From Albidovulum inexpectatum (GTDB taxonomy: Bacteria; Pseudomonadota; Alphaproteobacteria; Rhodobacterales; Rhodobacteraceae): 64,000 nucleotides of DNA. Both the position numbers and the translations under genes were made by a program. This document shows positions 1 through 9,937 of the stretch, piece after piece; the first letter of the stretch is position 1, and every line of letters begins with the position of its first letter. Location: NCBI RefSeq assembly GCF_002927635.1, contig NZ_PRDS01000002.1, positions 390,587 to 454,586 of the forward strand, written 5' to 3'. Under the pieces are notes generated by a model. That model was not told where the DNA came from and searched no databases. It was given only the letters and a program-made list of their open reading frames with translations.

Positions 1-337
1 TCGCCCGGATCGCATCGGCCGAAGGGCCGATGAATGTCAGCCCCGCATCCGCGACGGCCTGCACGAAATCGGGATTTTCCGACAGGAAGCCATAGCCCGG
101 ATGGATCGCCTGCGCCCCGGCTTGCAGCGCAGCGGCGATGATCGCATCGCCACGCAGATAGCTTTCGGCCGGGCGTGCACCACCGATATGGATCGCATCA
201 TCGGCCAGCGCGACATGCATCGCATCCGCGTCGGCATCCGAATAGACCGCCACGGTGCCGATCCCCAACTTGCGACAGGTGCGAATGATGCGCACGGCGA
301 TCTCGCCCCGGTTGGCGATCAGGATCCTGTCGAACAT
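1..337 (-). CDS. mccA: Methylcrotonyl-CoA carboxylase biotin-carboxylase subunit, N-terminal part (cut by window edge)
   Basis: Only about the first 112 residues are inside the window; the gene continues past base 1. The reading begins [17 protein letters not shown], the standard start of the biotin-carboxylase fold, and later shows [10 protein letters not shown], also conserved in that domain. Biotin carboxylases of acetyl-, propionyl- and methylcrotonyl-CoA carboxylases look alike here. The assignment to MccA rests on the gene lying 34 nt downstream of mccB and ivd in one minus-strand operon. The subunit carboxylates its own biotin with ATP and bicarbonate and passes the carboxyl group to MccB. 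Biotin-carboxylase identity is firm; the substrate is inferred from context. Confidence 0.9.
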   Translation of the reverse strand, partial: MFDRILIANRGEIAVRIIRTCRKLGIGTVAVYSDADADAMHVALADDAIHIGGARPAESYLRGDAIIAAALQAGAQAIHPGYGFLSENPDFVQAVADAGLTFIGPSADAIRA

Positions 338-371
338 CAGCCTTGCCCCCGAACAATCATGACCATTGGCC

Positions 372-1976
372 CTACATCCGGAACACGCCAAAGCGTGTTG
401 GTCCGATCGGCGCATTCAGCGCGGCCGACAGCGACAGGGCCAGCACCTCGCGGCTCTTGCGGGGGTCGATGATCCCGTCATCCCACAGGCGCGCACTGGC
501 ATAAAGCGGGTGGGATTGTCGTTCGAACATCTCGATCGTCGGGCGCTTGAATTCGGCTTCCTCCTCGGCGCTCCAACGACCACCCTGGCGCTCGATCGCG
601 TCGCGCTTGACGGTGGCCAGAACGCCCGCGGCCTGTTCCCCGCCCATCACCGCGATGCGTGAATTCGGCCAGGTCCACAGGAAACGGGGCGAATAGGCGC
701 GCCCGGCCATGCCGTAATTGCCGGCCCCGAAGCTGCCGCCCACGATCATCGTGATCTTGGGCACCGAGGTGGTGGCGACCGCGGTCACCATCTTGGCGCC
801 GTGCCGCGCGATGCCTTCGTTTTCGTATTTCCGGCCGACCATGAAGCCGGTGATGTTCTGCAGAAAGACCAGTGGTATCCCGCGCTGGCTGCACAATTCG
901 ATGAAATGCGCGCCCTTGATGGCGGATTCGGAAAACAGAACGCCGTTGTTGGCCACGATCCCGACGGGAATCCCCATGACATGGGCAAATCCCGTGACAA
1001 GAGTTTCACCGTAGCGCGGCTTGAATTCGTCGAACCGCGACCCGTCAACGATGCGGGCAATGACTTCGCGTATGTCATAGGGGGTGCGCAGATCGGGTGG
1101 AACCAGACCAAGGATCTCTTCGGGGTCATAGGCCGGATCTTCAGGCGATTGCAGCACAACCGTCTGCGGCTTGCGACGATTGAGCTGGGCGACAGCGCGG
1201 CGCGCAAGCGCCAAGGCGTGGGCATCGTCCTCGGCCAGGTAGTCGGCAACGCCGGACAAGCGCGTATGCACATCGCCCCCGCCCAGTTCTTCGGCGCTGA
1301 CCACCTCGCCCGTGGCCGCCTTCACCAGCGGCGGACCGGCCAGGAAGATCGTACCCTGCTCACGCACGATGATCGAGACATCGGACATGGCCGGCACATA
1401 GGCCCCACCCGCCGTGCACGAGCCCATGACGACGGCGATCTGGGCAATGCCAGCCGCGCTCATCCGCGCCTGATTATAGAAGATGCGCCCGAAATGATCC
1501 CGGTCGGGAAAGACCTCGTCCTGGTTGGGCAGGTTGGCGCCGCCGGAATCGACCAGATAGATGCAGGGCAAATGGTTCTGCTCGGCAATCTCTTGGGCGC
1601 GCAGGTGCTTCTTGACGGTCATCGGGTAATAGGTGCCGCCCTTCACGGTGGCGTCGTTCGCCACCACCATGACCTCTTGCCCCATGACGCGGCCGATGCC
1701 GGCAATCACGCCCGCGCAGGGGGCGGCGCCATCGTACATCCCATGCGCCGCCGTCGCGCCGATCTCCAGAAAGGGCGATCCGGGATCAAGCAGGTTGGCG
1801 ACACGCTCGCGCGGCGGCATCTTGCCCCGAGACACATGCCGGGCAAGCGCCTTCTCGCCGCCCCCCGCCGCGGCATGCGCAGCGGCCCGGGCAACGGTTT
1901 CGATCATCGCCAGATGCGCCGCACGATTGGCGCGGAACGTCTCTGACCCAGTAAGATCCGAGGAGGCGAGTTTCAT
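372..1976 (-). CDS. mccB: Methylcrotonyl-CoA carboxylase carboxyltransferase (beta) subunit
   Basis: The 534-residue protein has the usual length and sequence of the beta subunit, which moves the carboxyl group from biotin to 3-methylcrotonyl-CoA in leucine breakdown. Visible family landmarks are [10 protein letters not shown] near residue 50, [21 protein letters not shown] around 105-125, and the oxyanion-type glycine-rich stretches [15 protein letters not shown] (about 185-200) and [16 protein letters not shown] near 415-430. It starts 4 nt after the ivd stop and is followed by the biotin-carboxylase gene, so all three are probably one transcript. Propionyl-CoA carboxylase beta is the nearest alternative, but the GGTYYP signature and the ivd neighbour favour MCC. 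Confidence 0.95.
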   Translation of the reverse strand: MKLASSDLTGSETFRANRAAHLAMIETVARAAAHAAAGGGEKALARHVSRGKMPPRERVANLLDPGSPFLEIGATAAHGMYDGAAPCAGVIAGIGRVMGQEVMVVANDATVKGGTYYPMTVKKHLRAQEIAEQNHLPCIYLVDSGGANLPNQDEVFPDRDHFGRIFYNQARMSAAGIAQIAVVMGSCTAGGAYVPAMSDVSIIVREQGTIFLAGPPLVKAATGEVVSAEELGGGDVHTRLSGVADYLAEDDAHALALARRAVAQLNRRKPQTVVLQSPEDPAYDPEEILGLVPPDLRTPYDIREVIARIVDGSRFDEFKPRYGETLVTGFAHVMGIPVGIVANNGVLFSESAIKGAHFIELCSQRGIPLVFLQNITGFMVGRKYENEGIARHGAKMVTAVATTSVPKITMIVGGSFGAGNYGMAGRAYSPRFLWTWPNSRIAVMGGEQAAGVLATVKRDAIERQGGRWSAEEEAEFKRPTIEMFERQSHPLYASARLWDDGIIDPRKSREVLALSLSAALNAPIGPTRFGVFRM

Positions 1977-1980
1977 CCCC

Positions 1981-3144
1981 CTACTCCATCGACTTCATCA
2001 GCTCGCGCCCGATCAGCATGCGGCGAATCTCGCTGGTGCCTGCGCCGATCTCCATCAGCTTGGCATCCCGGAAGAGCCGCGATACCGGCGTTTCGTTCAT
2101 GAAGCCCATGCCGCCCATGGCCTGCACCGCCTGATGGGCGACCTTCATCGCCTCTTCCGAGGCGTAAAGCACACAGGCCGCCGCGTCCTGCCGCGTCACC
2201 TGCCCCCGGTCGCAGGATGCCGCAACCGCATAGACATAAGCACGGGCCGAGTTCATCGCGGTATAGATGTCGGCGATCTTGCCCTGCATCAGCTGGAAGT
2301 TGCCGATCGGCTGACCGAACTGCTTGCGGGTCGCCAGATAGGGCATGATCTCGTCCATGCAGGCGGCCATGATGCCCAGACCGATCCCGGACAATACGAC
2401 CCGTTCGTAATCCAGCCCCGACATCAGCACCGCGACGCCGCGATTTTCCTCGCCCAGAACGTTTTCGAAGGGCACCTCGACATCGTCGAAGATCAGCTCG
2501 GCCGTGTTCGAGCCCCTCATGCCCAGCTTGTCGAAATGCTGGCTGGTCGAAAATCCCTTCATCGATTTTTCGACGATGAAGGCGGTGATGCCGCGGGCAC
2601 CCGCCTCGGGATCGGTCTTGGCATAGACGACCAGCGTCTGGGCGTCCGGGCCGTTGGTGATCCAGAACTTGGTGCCGTTCAGCACATAGTAACCATTGCG
2701 CTTTTCGGCCCGCAGCTTCATCGACACGACATCCGAGCCCGCGCCCGTCTCGGACATGGCCAGCGCGCCCACATGTTCGCCGGAAATCAGCGGAGGCAGA
2801 TACTTGCGCTTCTGCGCATCCGTTCCGTTCAGGTTGATCTGATTGACGCACAGGTTCGAATGCGCGCCATAGGAAAGGCTGACAGAGGCCGAAGCGCGGG
2901 CGATTTCCTCGACCGCGACGACATGGGCCAGATAGCCCATCCCCGCGCCGCCATATTCCTCGGGAACGGTGATGCCCAGCAGGCCCAGCTCTCCCATCTC
3001 GCGCCACAGCTCGGCGGGAAAGTCGTTCTTGCGGTCAATCTCGACCGCAAGCGGCTTGACCCGGCTCTGCGCCCAGGAATGCACCATCTCGCGCAGCGCT
3101 TCGATCTCGTCGCCAAGGTGAAAGTTCATGGATGCGGTGAACAT
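1981..3144 (-). CDS. ivd: Isovaleryl-CoA dehydrogenase
   Basis: This FAD-dependent acyl-CoA dehydrogenase (387 aa) converts isovaleryl-CoA to 3-methylcrotonyl-CoA, the step before MCC. The C-terminal region reads [11 protein letters not shown], where medium-chain enzymes carry their catalytic Glu. The base here is instead Glu247 within [10 protein letters not shown], which is the placement typical of isovaleryl-CoA dehydrogenases. The family stretch SETGAGSDV (131-139) is also present. The open frame extends 40 codons upstream, but ATG 3144 gives the family length and follows a GGGAGGGG ribosome site. A TGAAC-N4-GTTCA palindrome lies 19-32 nt upstream of this start. Confidence 0.95.
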   Translation of the reverse strand: MFTASMNFHLGDEIEALREMVHSWAQSRVKPLAVEIDRKNDFPAELWREMGELGLLGITVPEEYGGAGMGYLAHVVAVEEIARASASVSLSYGAHSNLCVNQINLNGTDAQKRKYLPPLISGEHVGALAMSETGAGSDVVSMKLRAEKRNGYYVLNGTKFWITNGPDAQTLVVYAKTDPEAGARGITAFIVEKSMKGFSTSQHFDKLGMRGSNTAELIFDDVEVPFENVLGEENRGVAVLMSGLDYERVVLSGIGLGIMAACMDEIMPYLATRKQFGQPIGNFQLMQGKIADIYTAMNSARAYVYAVAASCDRGQVTRQDAAACVLYASEEAMKVAHQAVQAMGGMGFMNETPVSRLFRDAKLMEIGAGTSEIRRMLIGRELMKSME

Positions 3145-3162
3145 GGCCCCTCCCGCCAGAAC

Positions 3163-3176
3163 TGAACATACGTTCA
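3163..3176. promoter_or_regulatory. Inverted repeat TGAAC-ATAC-GTTCA upstream of ivd
   Basis: Perfect 5-bp arms flank a 4-bp spacer, immediately upstream of the ivd ribosome site in the 142-nt gap that also serves the divergent creA-like gene. Position and symmetry suit a dimeric repressor of the leucine-degradation operon (TetR or MerR type regulators do this job in related bacteria). No regulator gene is in the window, so the binding protein is unknown. Confidence 0.4.
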
Positions 3177-3286
3177 ATTCATACGCCGCGCGCCGAGTCG
3201 GGTCAAGCGACACGACGGAACACTTTGGCCCCGTTCGGGGTTGTGGCAGGGTGGCACCCCGCACGCGATGAATTCAGGAGCACACG

Positions 3287-3748
3287 ATGCCCGCAAAACC
3301 CCTGCTGCTTGCCGCAGCCGCAACATTGTTCGCATGGCCTCTGCATGCCGAAGTCGTCGGCAAGGTCGGCGTGGACTGGGTCGGCAACGATATCATCATC
3401 GAGGCCATTCCCGACCCTGGCGTAAAGGGCGTAACCTGCCATGTGGCCTATTTCAGCCGCTCGATCATCGACCGGCTGAGCCAGGGCAACTGGTTCGAGG
3501 ATCCGTCGTGGTCGGCACTGGACTGCCGCCAGACCGGCCCCATCGAGATCGGCGACATCGACCGCGACAGGAACGGCGAGAAGATCTTCTCGGAGGGGAC
3601 CTCGCTGATCTTCAAGTCGCTGAGGGTCACAAGGATCTACGACGAACGCAATCGCACATTGATCTATCTGGCGCATGCCAACGAACTGACCCAGGGTTCG
3701 GGCAAGATGTCGATCTCGACGGTGCCGCTCTTCGACGCCGCACAGTAG
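3287..3748 (+). CDS. creA: CreA family periplasmic protein
   Basis: A 153-residue exported protein with a hydrophobic signal peptide ending about residue 21 (PLHA). The mature part follows E. coli CreA closely in pattern: VKGVTCHVAYFSR, then CRQTGPIEI, then SLIFKSLRVTRIYD and LIYLAHANEL near the C-terminus. Two cysteines (in GVTCHV and LDCRQ) could form a disulfide. The molecular function of CreA is not established. It is divergent from ivd across 142 nt and convergent with the small membrane gene that follows. Confidence 0.85.
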   Translation: MPAKPLLLAAAATLFAWPLHAEVVGKVGVDWVGNDIIIEAIPDPGVKGVTCHVAYFSRSIIDRLSQGNWFEDPSWSALDCRQTGPIEIGDIDRDRNGEKIFSEGTSLIFKSLRVTRIYDERNRTLIYLAHANELTQGSGKMSISTVPLFDAAQ

Positions 3749-3770
3749 AGAATGCCGGCGCGAGACGCCT

Positions 3771-4130
3771 TCAGAAGCGCAATTTCGTGCGCCGCGGAGG
3801 CGTTTCGCTGCCCATGACGATGATCAGCCCGAATACCAGCGGCACGATGAAGACCGTCAGATCGGGCGCGCCGTGACCCAGACTCGCGATATGGCCGGAC
3901 ATGGCGCTCCAGAACCAGAAAACCGCTTGCGCGCCAAACGCCGCCACACCAAGCAAGGCGGCCCGGCGACGATGCGCGAAAATGGCCGCCAGCAGGATCG
4001 GGAAGGCGGTCCACGCCATCTCGAAGGCGCCCACATCGACATTGCCGAGGCGGCGGGCAGCGACGTGCTCGGCCAGGGCGGGAATCATCAGGCTGATCGC
4101 AAACAGCGCGAGAAGGGTCAGGCGGGACAT
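3771..4130 (-). CDS. Small integral membrane protein of unknown function
   Basis: I do not recognise the family. The 119-residue product has about four hydrophobic segments: 3-20, 37-50, 55-73 and 88-105. Its C-terminus is basic (PPRRTKLRF). ATG 4130 is chosen because an AGGAGA ribosome site sits 8 nt before it; the upstream 57-codon extension of the frame has no such support and unusual composition. It ends 22 nt from the convergent creA-like gene and starts 112 nt downstream of gph on the same strand. Confidence 0.6.
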   Translation of the reverse strand: MSRLTLLALFAISLMIPALAEHVAARRLGNVDVGAFEMAWTAFPILLAAIFAHRRRAALLGVAAFGAQAVFWFWSAMSGHIASLGHGAPDLTVFIVPLVFGLIIVMGSETPPRRTKLRF

Positions 4131-4242
4131 TGGCAGATCTCCTGTCAGCAGCCGGAACCCTGTTCGGGGCGTAGCGCGCAGACAAGAAGCCGACCGGAAG
4201 GCACCCGTCGCGCGCAGAAGCCTGCCGATGGCCAGGAATGGC

Positions 4243-4905
4243 TCAGGCAAGAATCCGCTTGGCAAGCGCCCCCAGCCCGTCGAAATGGTCAAGCATTGCA
4301 TCCGGGTTCAGCCGCGCGATTCCCGGCCCCTCTGGCCCGAAGGACACCATGACGACCGGGACGCGCGCCGCGCGAGCGGTCAGAAGATCCGTCTCGGTGT
4401 CGCCGATCAGGAAGGACCGCGCAACATCCCCGCCCACCACATCAACCGCCCGCCGATACGGCGCCGGATCGGGTTTGCGCACGGGCAGCGTGTCGGCCCC
4501 CACCAGCGCGCCGAAGAGGTCCAGCACTCCCAGATGCCGCAGCAGGATACGTGCCAGCCGTTCGGGCTTGTTCGTGCAGATGGCGGTGCGATACCCCGCG
4601 CGCAGCAGCGCCTCGACCGCCTCGGCTGCTCCGGGATACAGCTGCGTATGATTGGCGATACCCTCTTCGTAGGCCTGCAGCAGGACGGGATAATCCGCCT
4701 CGACCTCGGCCTCGCCACCGATACCCAGCCGCCGATAGCCCAGCCGCAGCATCGCGCGCCCGCCATGAAAGGCCGTCAATGCATCCGCCACCGGATCCAG
4801 TACATCGCCATGCCCCCTGCGCCGGAAACAGGCGTTCGCCGCCGCGATCAGATCGGCCGAGGTATCGGCCAGTGTTCCATCCAGATCGAAGACGATCGTT
4901 CCCAT
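4243..4905 (-). CDS. gph: HAD-family phosphatase, phosphoglycolate phosphatase type
   Basis: The 220-residue protein carries all four haloacid-dehalogenase motifs: FDLDGT with Asp7/Asp9, Thr111 in ICTNKP, Lys144 in VRKPDP, and GDTETD with Asp169/Asp173. A helical cap lies between motifs I and II. The family removes phosphate from 2-phosphoglycolate, formed by Rubisco oxygenation or DNA repair; related HADs act on other small phosphomonoesters, so the substrate is a best guess. ATG 4905 follows an AGGAGA ribosome site. The gene is divergent from glmU. Confidence 0.8.
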   Translation of the reverse strand: MGTIVFDLDGTLADTSADLIAAANACFRRRGHGDVLDPVADALTAFHGGRAMLRLGYRRLGIGGEAEVEADYPVLLQAYEEGIANHTQLYPGAAEAVEALLRAGYRTAICTNKPERLARILLRHLGVLDLFGALVGADTLPVRKPDPAPYRRAVDVVGGDVARSFLIGDTETDLLTARAARVPVVMVSFGPEGPGIARLNPDAMLDHFDGLGALAKRILA

Positions 4906-5011
4906 GTTTCTCTCCTGCTGTAACCTGGCGTAAGGAGATGTGATGCCGCCACCCCTTGCGACCCGCCGGGTCATGGGTAAAACCTGCGCAACCCCAAGGG
5001 AAGACGAATTC

Positions 5012-6373
5012 ATGAGCAGATCCACCGCACTTGTCATTCTGGCCGCGGGCCAGGGCACACGCATGAACTCGGACCTGCCGAAGGTCCTGCACAAGCTGGC
5101 GGGGGCGCCTGTCCTCGCTCACGCGATGCGCGCAGGCGCCCAGATCGAGCCCGATCGCACGATCGTCGTCACTGGGCACGAGGCCGAGCAGGTCGAGCAA
5201 GCGGTGCGCGAATTCGACGAAGCCGCCATCTGCGTGCGCCAGACGGAACAGCTGGGCACCGGTCACGCCGTGGCACAGGCGCTGCCCGCGCTGGAAGGTT
5301 TCAGCGGACGGGTGATCATCCTGTACGGCGACACGCCGCTGGTTCGGCCCGAAACCCTGCAGGCGCTGGCCGACAACCCCGCCGAGATCGCGATCACGGG
5401 CTTTCACGCGGCCGACCCGCGCCGCTACGGCCGGCTGATCACCTCGGATCGGGGTCTTGAGCGCATCGTCGAATTCAAGGATGCAAAAGATGAAGAACGC
5501 GCCATAAGCCTTTGTAATGGCGGCATGATGGCGGTGTCATACCCGCTTCTGGCCGAATTGCTGGCAGAGATGAAGAACGACAATGCGGCCGGAGAATACT
5601 ATCTGACCGACCTGGTTTCCCTGGCCCGGGCCAGAGGTGCCCAGGCGGCCGTCGTGATGTGCAAGGAAGACGAGGTCCTGGGCGTCGATACCCGCAGCCA
5701 GCTTGCCCGCGCCGAAGCCCTGTTCCAGGCGCGCGCCCGGGCCGAGGCGCTGGAGAACGGCGTCACGCTGACCGCACCTGAAACCGTGTTCTTCGCGTTC
5801 GATACCGTCATCGGCCGCGACGCCATCGTTGGCCCCAATGTCGTCTTCGGTTCCGGCGTGACGGTCGAATCCGGGGCCGAGATCCGCGCCTTCTGTCATC
5901 TCGAGGGTTGCCACATCTCGCGCGGGGCGACGGTCGGGCCTTTCGCCCGGTTGCGTCCCGGCGCGGAACTGGCCGAGGATGTGCATGTGGGCAATTTCGT
6001 CGAGATCAAGAACGCAATCCTCGACGAAGGCGTCAAGGTCGGCCATCTCAGCTATCTGGGCGATGCCCATGTGGGCGAGCACACGAATATCGGCGCGGGT
6101 ACGATCACCTGCAACTATGACGGGGTGATGAAGCACCGCACCGAAATCGGTGCGCGCGCCTTCATCGGATCGGACACGATGCTTGTGGCCCCCGTGCGTA
6201 TCGGCGCGGGCGCATTCACGGCCACTGGATCGGTGATCACGCAGGACGTGCCTGCCGAGGCTTTGGCCATCGCCCGCGCGCGTCAGGAAAACAAGCCGGG
6301 CTTTGCCACGCGCCTTGTCGAGAAACTCAAGAAAGCCAAGGCCGCCCGCGCGGCCCGGCGGGAGCTGAACTGA
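5012..6373 (+). CDS. glmU: Bifunctional N-acetylglucosamine-1-phosphate uridyltransferase / glucosamine-1-phosphate acetyltransferase
   Basis: A 453-residue enzyme that acetylates GlcN-1-P and then couples it to UTP, giving UDP-GlcNAc for peptidoglycan and lipopolysaccharide. The N-terminal pyrophosphorylase domain shows LAAGQGTRM at 10-18 and the usual Lys at about 24. The C-terminal half is a left-handed beta-helix of hexapeptide repeats, with GAGTITCNYDG in the acetyltransferase site. ATG 5012 is preferred over the in-frame ATG 4940 because it gives the normal family start. The stop is one base before glmS, so the two are translationally close. Confidence 0.97.
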   Translation: MSRSTALVILAAGQGTRMNSDLPKVLHKLAGAPVLAHAMRAGAQIEPDRTIVVTGHEAEQVEQAVREFDEAAICVRQTEQLGTGHAVAQALPALEGFSGRVIILYGDTPLVRPETLQALADNPAEIAITGFHAADPRRYGRLITSDRGLERIVEFKDAKDEERAISLCNGGMMAVSYPLLAELLAEMKNDNAAGEYYLTDLVSLARARGAQAAVVMCKEDEVLGVDTRSQLARAEALFQARARAEALENGVTLTAPETVFFAFDTVIGRDAIVGPNVVFGSGVTVESGAEIRAFCHLEGCHISRGATVGPFARLRPGAELAEDVHVGNFVEIKNAILDEGVKVGHLSYLGDAHVGEHTNIGAGTITCNYDGVMKHRTEIGARAFIGSDTMLVAPVRIGAGAFTATGSVITQDVPAEALAIARARQENKPGFATRLVEKLKKAKAARAARRELN

Positions 6374-6374
6374 C

Positions 6375-8189
6375 ATGTGCGGTATCGTCGGAGTACTGGG
6401 CAACCACGAAGCCGCCCCGATTCTGGTCGAGGCTCTGAAACGACTGGAATATCGCGGCTACGATTCGGCTGGGATCGCGACGGTCAACAATGGCCGCCTG
6501 GATCGTCGCCGCGCGGTGGGAAAGCTGGTGAACCTGTCGGACCTTCTGGTGCACGAACCTCTGCCCGGCAAGGTTGGCATCGGCCATACGCGCTGGGCCA
6601 CGCACGGGGCCGCGACGCTGGGCAACGCCCATCCGCATGTGTCGGGTCCCGTCGCCGTCGTCCATAACGGCATCATCGAAAACTTTCGCGAGCTGCGCGA
6701 GGAACTCGCCACCAACGGCCTGCGCTGCGAAACCGATACCGACACCGAAATCGTCGCCCTTCTCGCGCGGCATTACATGGATCAGGGCCTGCCCCCACGC
6801 GAAGCCGCCCGCAGGACGATCCATCGCCTGCGCGGCGCCTTTGCCCTGCTGTTCCTGTTCGAAGGCGAAGACGACCTGCTGATCGCGGCACGGCAGGGGT
6901 CGCCTCTGGCCATCGGTCATGGGCAGGGTGAAATGTTCGTGGGCTCCGATGCCATCGCTCTGGCCCCCCTCACCGACCGCATCACCTATCTGGAAGAGGG
7001 GGACCATGCCTTCATCACCCGCAGCGGTGTCGAGATCTTCGACGCGCAGGACCAGCCGGTGACGCGCGAACCGGTCAAGGTGAGCATCGATGCCGCGCGC
7101 ATCGAAAAGGGCGGCTACAAGCATTTCATGGCCAAGGAAATCGCCGAACAGCCCGTGGTGCTTGCCGATGCCCTGCGCCATTACGTGCCCGGTGAACGCC
7201 TGAACCTGCCCGAGACGCTTGATTTCAGCAGCCTTGACCGGCTGACGCTGGTGGCCTGCGGCACGGCCTTCTATGCCTGCCAGATCGCCAAATACTGGTT
7301 CGAGACGCTGGCCGCCCTGCCCTGCGAGGTCGATATCGCTTCGGAATTCCGCTATCGCGAGCCGCCCCTGCCGCAGCGGTCGTTCGCGATCTTCGTCAGC
7401 CAGTCGGGCGAAACCGCCGATACACTGGCCGCGCTGCGCTATTGCCGGGGGCGTGTCGCGCGCGTCATTTCGGTCGTAAATGTCGAAACCTCGACCATGG
7501 CGCGCGAGTCCGATCTGGCATTGCCGATCATGGCCGGGCCGGAAGTCGGCGTTGCCTCGACCAAGGCCTTTACCTGCCAATTGGCGGTCCTGTTCCTGAT
7601 GGCGCTCAAGGCCGGACTTGATCGCGGCACGATCGATCAGGACCGCTTGCGGCAGCTTCTCGATTCCCTCAACCGCCTGCCCGGCCTGATGAACCAGGCA
7701 ATTGGCAGCGAGAGCGAAATCGCCCGCATCGCCGAAAGCGTGGCCGAGGCACAGGATGTCCTGTTCCTGGGCCGCGGGGCGATGTTCCCGCTGGCGATGG
7801 AAGGGGCGCTGAAACTCAAGGAAATCAGCTATATCCACGCCGAAGGTTACGCGTCGGGCGAACTGAAGCATGGCCCCATCGCGCTGATCGACAAGACTGT
7901 TCCGGTCATCGTCTTGGCGCCGCGCGACAGGCTGTTCGACAAGACCGTGTCGAACATGCAGGAGGTCATGGCCCGGCACGGCAAGGTCGTTCTGATCACC
8001 GACCGCGAGGGCGAGAACGCGGCCGCCGACGGCACCTGGCGCAGCCTGGTCATGCCCGAGGTGGCGCCCGAGCTTGCGCCGATCCTTTATGCCGTTCCGG
8101 CCCAGCTTCTGGCCTATCATGCAGCCGTGGCGAAGGGCACGGATGTGGACCAGCCGCGAAACCTTGCCAAATCGGTGACCGTCGAATGA
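6375..8189 (+). CDS. glmS: Glutamine--fructose-6-phosphate aminotransferase (isomerizing)
   Basis: This 604-residue enzyme makes glucosamine-6-phosphate from fructose-6-phosphate and glutamine, feeding GlmM and GlmU. Cys2 (MCGIVGVLG) is the N-terminal glutaminase nucleophile. Two SIS sugar-isomerase domains follow, with VSQSGETADT in the first and EISYIHAEGYASGELKHG in the second. The protein ends KSVTVE, as in the family. It is one nucleotide after glmU and overlaps the next gene by 4 nt (ATGA), suggesting a three-gene transcript. Confidence 0.97.
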   Translation: MCGIVGVLGNHEAAPILVEALKRLEYRGYDSAGIATVNNGRLDRRRAVGKLVNLSDLLVHEPLPGKVGIGHTRWATHGAATLGNAHPHVSGPVAVVHNGIIENFRELREELATNGLRCETDTDTEIVALLARHYMDQGLPPREAARRTIHRLRGAFALLFLFEGEDDLLIAARQGSPLAIGHGQGEMFVGSDAIALAPLTDRITYLEEGDHAFITRSGVEIFDAQDQPVTREPVKVSIDAARIEKGGYKHFMAKEIAEQPVVLADALRHYVPGERLNLPETLDFSSLDRLTLVACGTAFYACQIAKYWFETLAALPCEVDIASEFRYREPPLPQRSFAIFVSQSGETADTLAALRYCRGRVARVISVVNVETSTMARESDLALPIMAGPEVGVASTKAFTCQLAVLFLMALKAGLDRGTIDQDRLRQLLDSLNRLPGLMNQAIGSESEIARIAESVAEAQDVLFLGRGAMFPLAMEGALKLKEISYIHAEGYASGELKHGPIALIDKTVPVIVLAPRDRLFDKTVSNMQEVMARHGKVVLITDREGENAAADGTWRSLVMPEVAPELAPILYAVPAQLLAYHAAVAKGTDVDQPRNLAKSVTVE

Positions 8190-8797
8190 CGCCGGAACAG
8201 GCTCTGGCGCAACTTTCGGCACTGGTTCCCGAAGACGCCGCGCCGGGGCGGCACGAACTGGGCGTTCCGGCCGCGGCCCTGGATACCTGCGCGCGCGGCT
8301 GGCGCCAAAGCCTTGATCTGGGCACGCGGCTGCGGCTGGCCGATGCCCTTTGGCAGCAGCGATTTGCCGAAGCGCGGATCGCTGCCGCGAAACTGCTGAC
8401 GCAGGCGCGGCTTGACGATGACACGGCCGTCTGGGAGCGGGTCCGTACCTGGCTGCCCGTGATCAACCGGCGCGACCTGGCTGATGCCGTCGCTGCGGTG
8501 GGGGAGCGGCGGTTGATCGCCCTGCCCGACCGTATGGACGAGGTCGAACGTTGGATTGCCGCGCCGCGTGGCTTCACCCGCCGCGCCGCCTTTCTGATGA
8601 CGCAGCCCTGGGCACGGATGACTCATCCCAAACCCGCGGATATCGTGATCCGCGAGCGCGCCCTGGAATGGGCCATGCGCCTGAGAGCGGATCCAAGCCG
8701 CGAGGTACGCCACGCGGTCCAGACATGGCTGGCGCGCCTGAAACGCCACGATCCAGAGCGCGCAGCGGCCTTCGTCAGGGGCAAGCCGGGCGAATAG
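8186..8797 (+). CDS. Helical-repeat protein, probable AlkD-like DNA alkylation repair protein
   Basis: The 203-residue product is almost entirely predicted amphipathic helix, in the HEAT-like pattern of AlkD-type alkylpurine glycosylases. Matching segments are [17 protein letters not shown] (about 51-67), a [16 protein letters not shown] segment near 85-100, and [15 protein letters not shown] near 130-144. AlkD proteins remove positively charged 3-methyl and 7-methyl purines without base flipping. Similarity is judged by eye and the active-site residues were not verified, so a non-enzymatic HEAT protein is possible. It overlaps the glmS stop by 4 nt; moaA follows after 62 nt. Confidence 0.6.
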   Translation: MTPEQALAQLSALVPEDAAPGRHELGVPAAALDTCARGWRQSLDLGTRLRLADALWQQRFAEARIAAAKLLTQARLDDDTAVWERVRTWLPVINRRDLADAVAAVGERRLIALPDRMDEVERWIAAPRGFTRRAAFLMTQPWARMTHPKPADIVIRERALEWAMRLRADPSREVRHAVQTWLARLKRHDPERAAAFVRGKPGE

Positions 8798-8859
8798 GTC
8801 GCAACCGAAAGTGCCGATTCTCCTTGTCGGGGAGACGCCCCGCTTCTACTGTTTGTCGC

Positions 8860-9861
8860 ATGACCCCGCTGATAGATCCATTCGCTCGGCCGATCTCCTA
8901 CCTGCGCGTTTCGGTGACGGACCGCTGCGACTTCCGCTGCACCTATTGCATGGCGGAACACATGCAGTTCCTGCCCAAGAAGGATCTGCTGACGCTGGAA
9001 GAACTCGACCGCCTGTGCTCGACCTTCATCCGGCTGGGCGTGCGCAAGCTGCGCATCACGGGCGGCGAACCGCTTGTACGGCGCGACATCATGACCTTTT
9101 TCCGCGGCATGTCGCGCCATCTGGACAGCGGCGCCTTGCAGGAACTGACGCTGACCACGAACGGGTCGCAGCTGGGCCGCTTTGCCGACGATCTGTATTC
9201 CTGCGGGGTCCGGCGGGTGAACGTTTCGCTGGATACGCTGGATCCGGCGAAGTTCCAGAAGATCACGCGCTGGGGCCGATTGCAGCAGGTGCTGGACGGG
9301 ATCGAGGCCGCCAAGCGCGCGGGGCTTAAGATCAAGATCAATACCGTTGCGCTGAAGGACTTCAACGAGGACGAACTGTTCCCGCTGATCGACTGGTGCG
9401 CGGCACAGCGTTTCGACCTGACCTTCATCGAGGTCATGCCGATGGGCGAGATGGGAGAAGAGGTCCGGCTGGGCCAGTACTGGTCGCTGCAGGATCTTCG
9501 TACGCGGATCGAACAGCGTCACGCTCTGACCGACCTGGCCGAACGCACGGGCGGGCCCGCGCGCTATGTCCGCGTCGAGGAAACGGGCCAGAAGATCGGG
9601 TTCATCACGCCGCTGTCCCACAATTTCTGCGAAAGCTGCAACCGCGTGCGCGTGACCTGTACGGGCGAGCTGTATATGTGCCTGGGCCAGGAAGATCGCG
9701 CCGATCTGCGCGCGCCCCTGCGGGCATCGGTGGATGATGCCCTGCTGGAACAGGCGATCCGCGCAGCCATTGCGCGCAAGCCCAAGGGGCACGACTTCGA
9801 CTATTCCCGTCAGGGCGTGAAGGGCCAGGTCAGCCGCCACATGAGTCACACCGGCGGCTAG
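8860..9861 (+). CDS. moaA: GTP 3',8-cyclase (molybdenum cofactor biosynthesis protein A)
   Basis: This radical-SAM enzyme (333 aa) starts molybdopterin synthesis by converting GTP to 3',8-cyclo-GTP. The SAM-binding [4Fe-4S] motif is CDFRCTYC (Cys23, 27, 30) and the second cluster uses Cys257, Cys260 and Cys274. The ITGGEP loop lies at 66-71. The protein ends HTGG, the C-terminal double glycine needed by MoaA. ATG 8860 gives the family start; the frame runs further upstream through the preceding gene. A strong hairpin terminator follows. Confidence 0.96.
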   Translation: MTPLIDPFARPISYLRVSVTDRCDFRCTYCMAEHMQFLPKKDLLTLEELDRLCSTFIRLGVRKLRITGGEPLVRRDIMTFFRGMSRHLDSGALQELTLTTNGSQLGRFADDLYSCGVRRVNVSLDTLDPAKFQKITRWGRLQQVLDGIEAAKRAGLKIKINTVALKDFNEDELFPLIDWCAAQRFDLTFIEVMPMGEMGEEVRLGQYWSLQDLRTRIEQRHALTDLAERTGGPARYVRVEETGQKIGFITPLSHNFCESCNRVRVTCTGELYMCLGQEDRADLRAPLRASVDDALLEQAIRAAIARKPKGHDFDYSRQGVKGQVSRHMSHTGG

Positions 9862-9881
9862 GTGCCCGCCAGGCGGAATGG

Positions 9882-9915
9882 AAAACGCCCGGCGCGATCA
9901 AGGCCCGGGCGTTTT
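9882..9915. terminator. Bidirectional Rho-independent terminator between moaA and lepA
   Basis: The arms AAAACGCCCGG and CCGGGCGTTTT are perfect 11-bp complements with a 12-nt loop, so either strand ends in a U run. It lies between two convergent genes and probably serves both. Confidence 0.85.
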
Positions 9916-9937
9916 GCATTCAAGGATCGGCCGCAGA

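Noticed and set aside
6327..8222. A 631-codon minus-strand frame opposite glmS
   Set aside because: Antisense shadow of glmS; no family resemblance.
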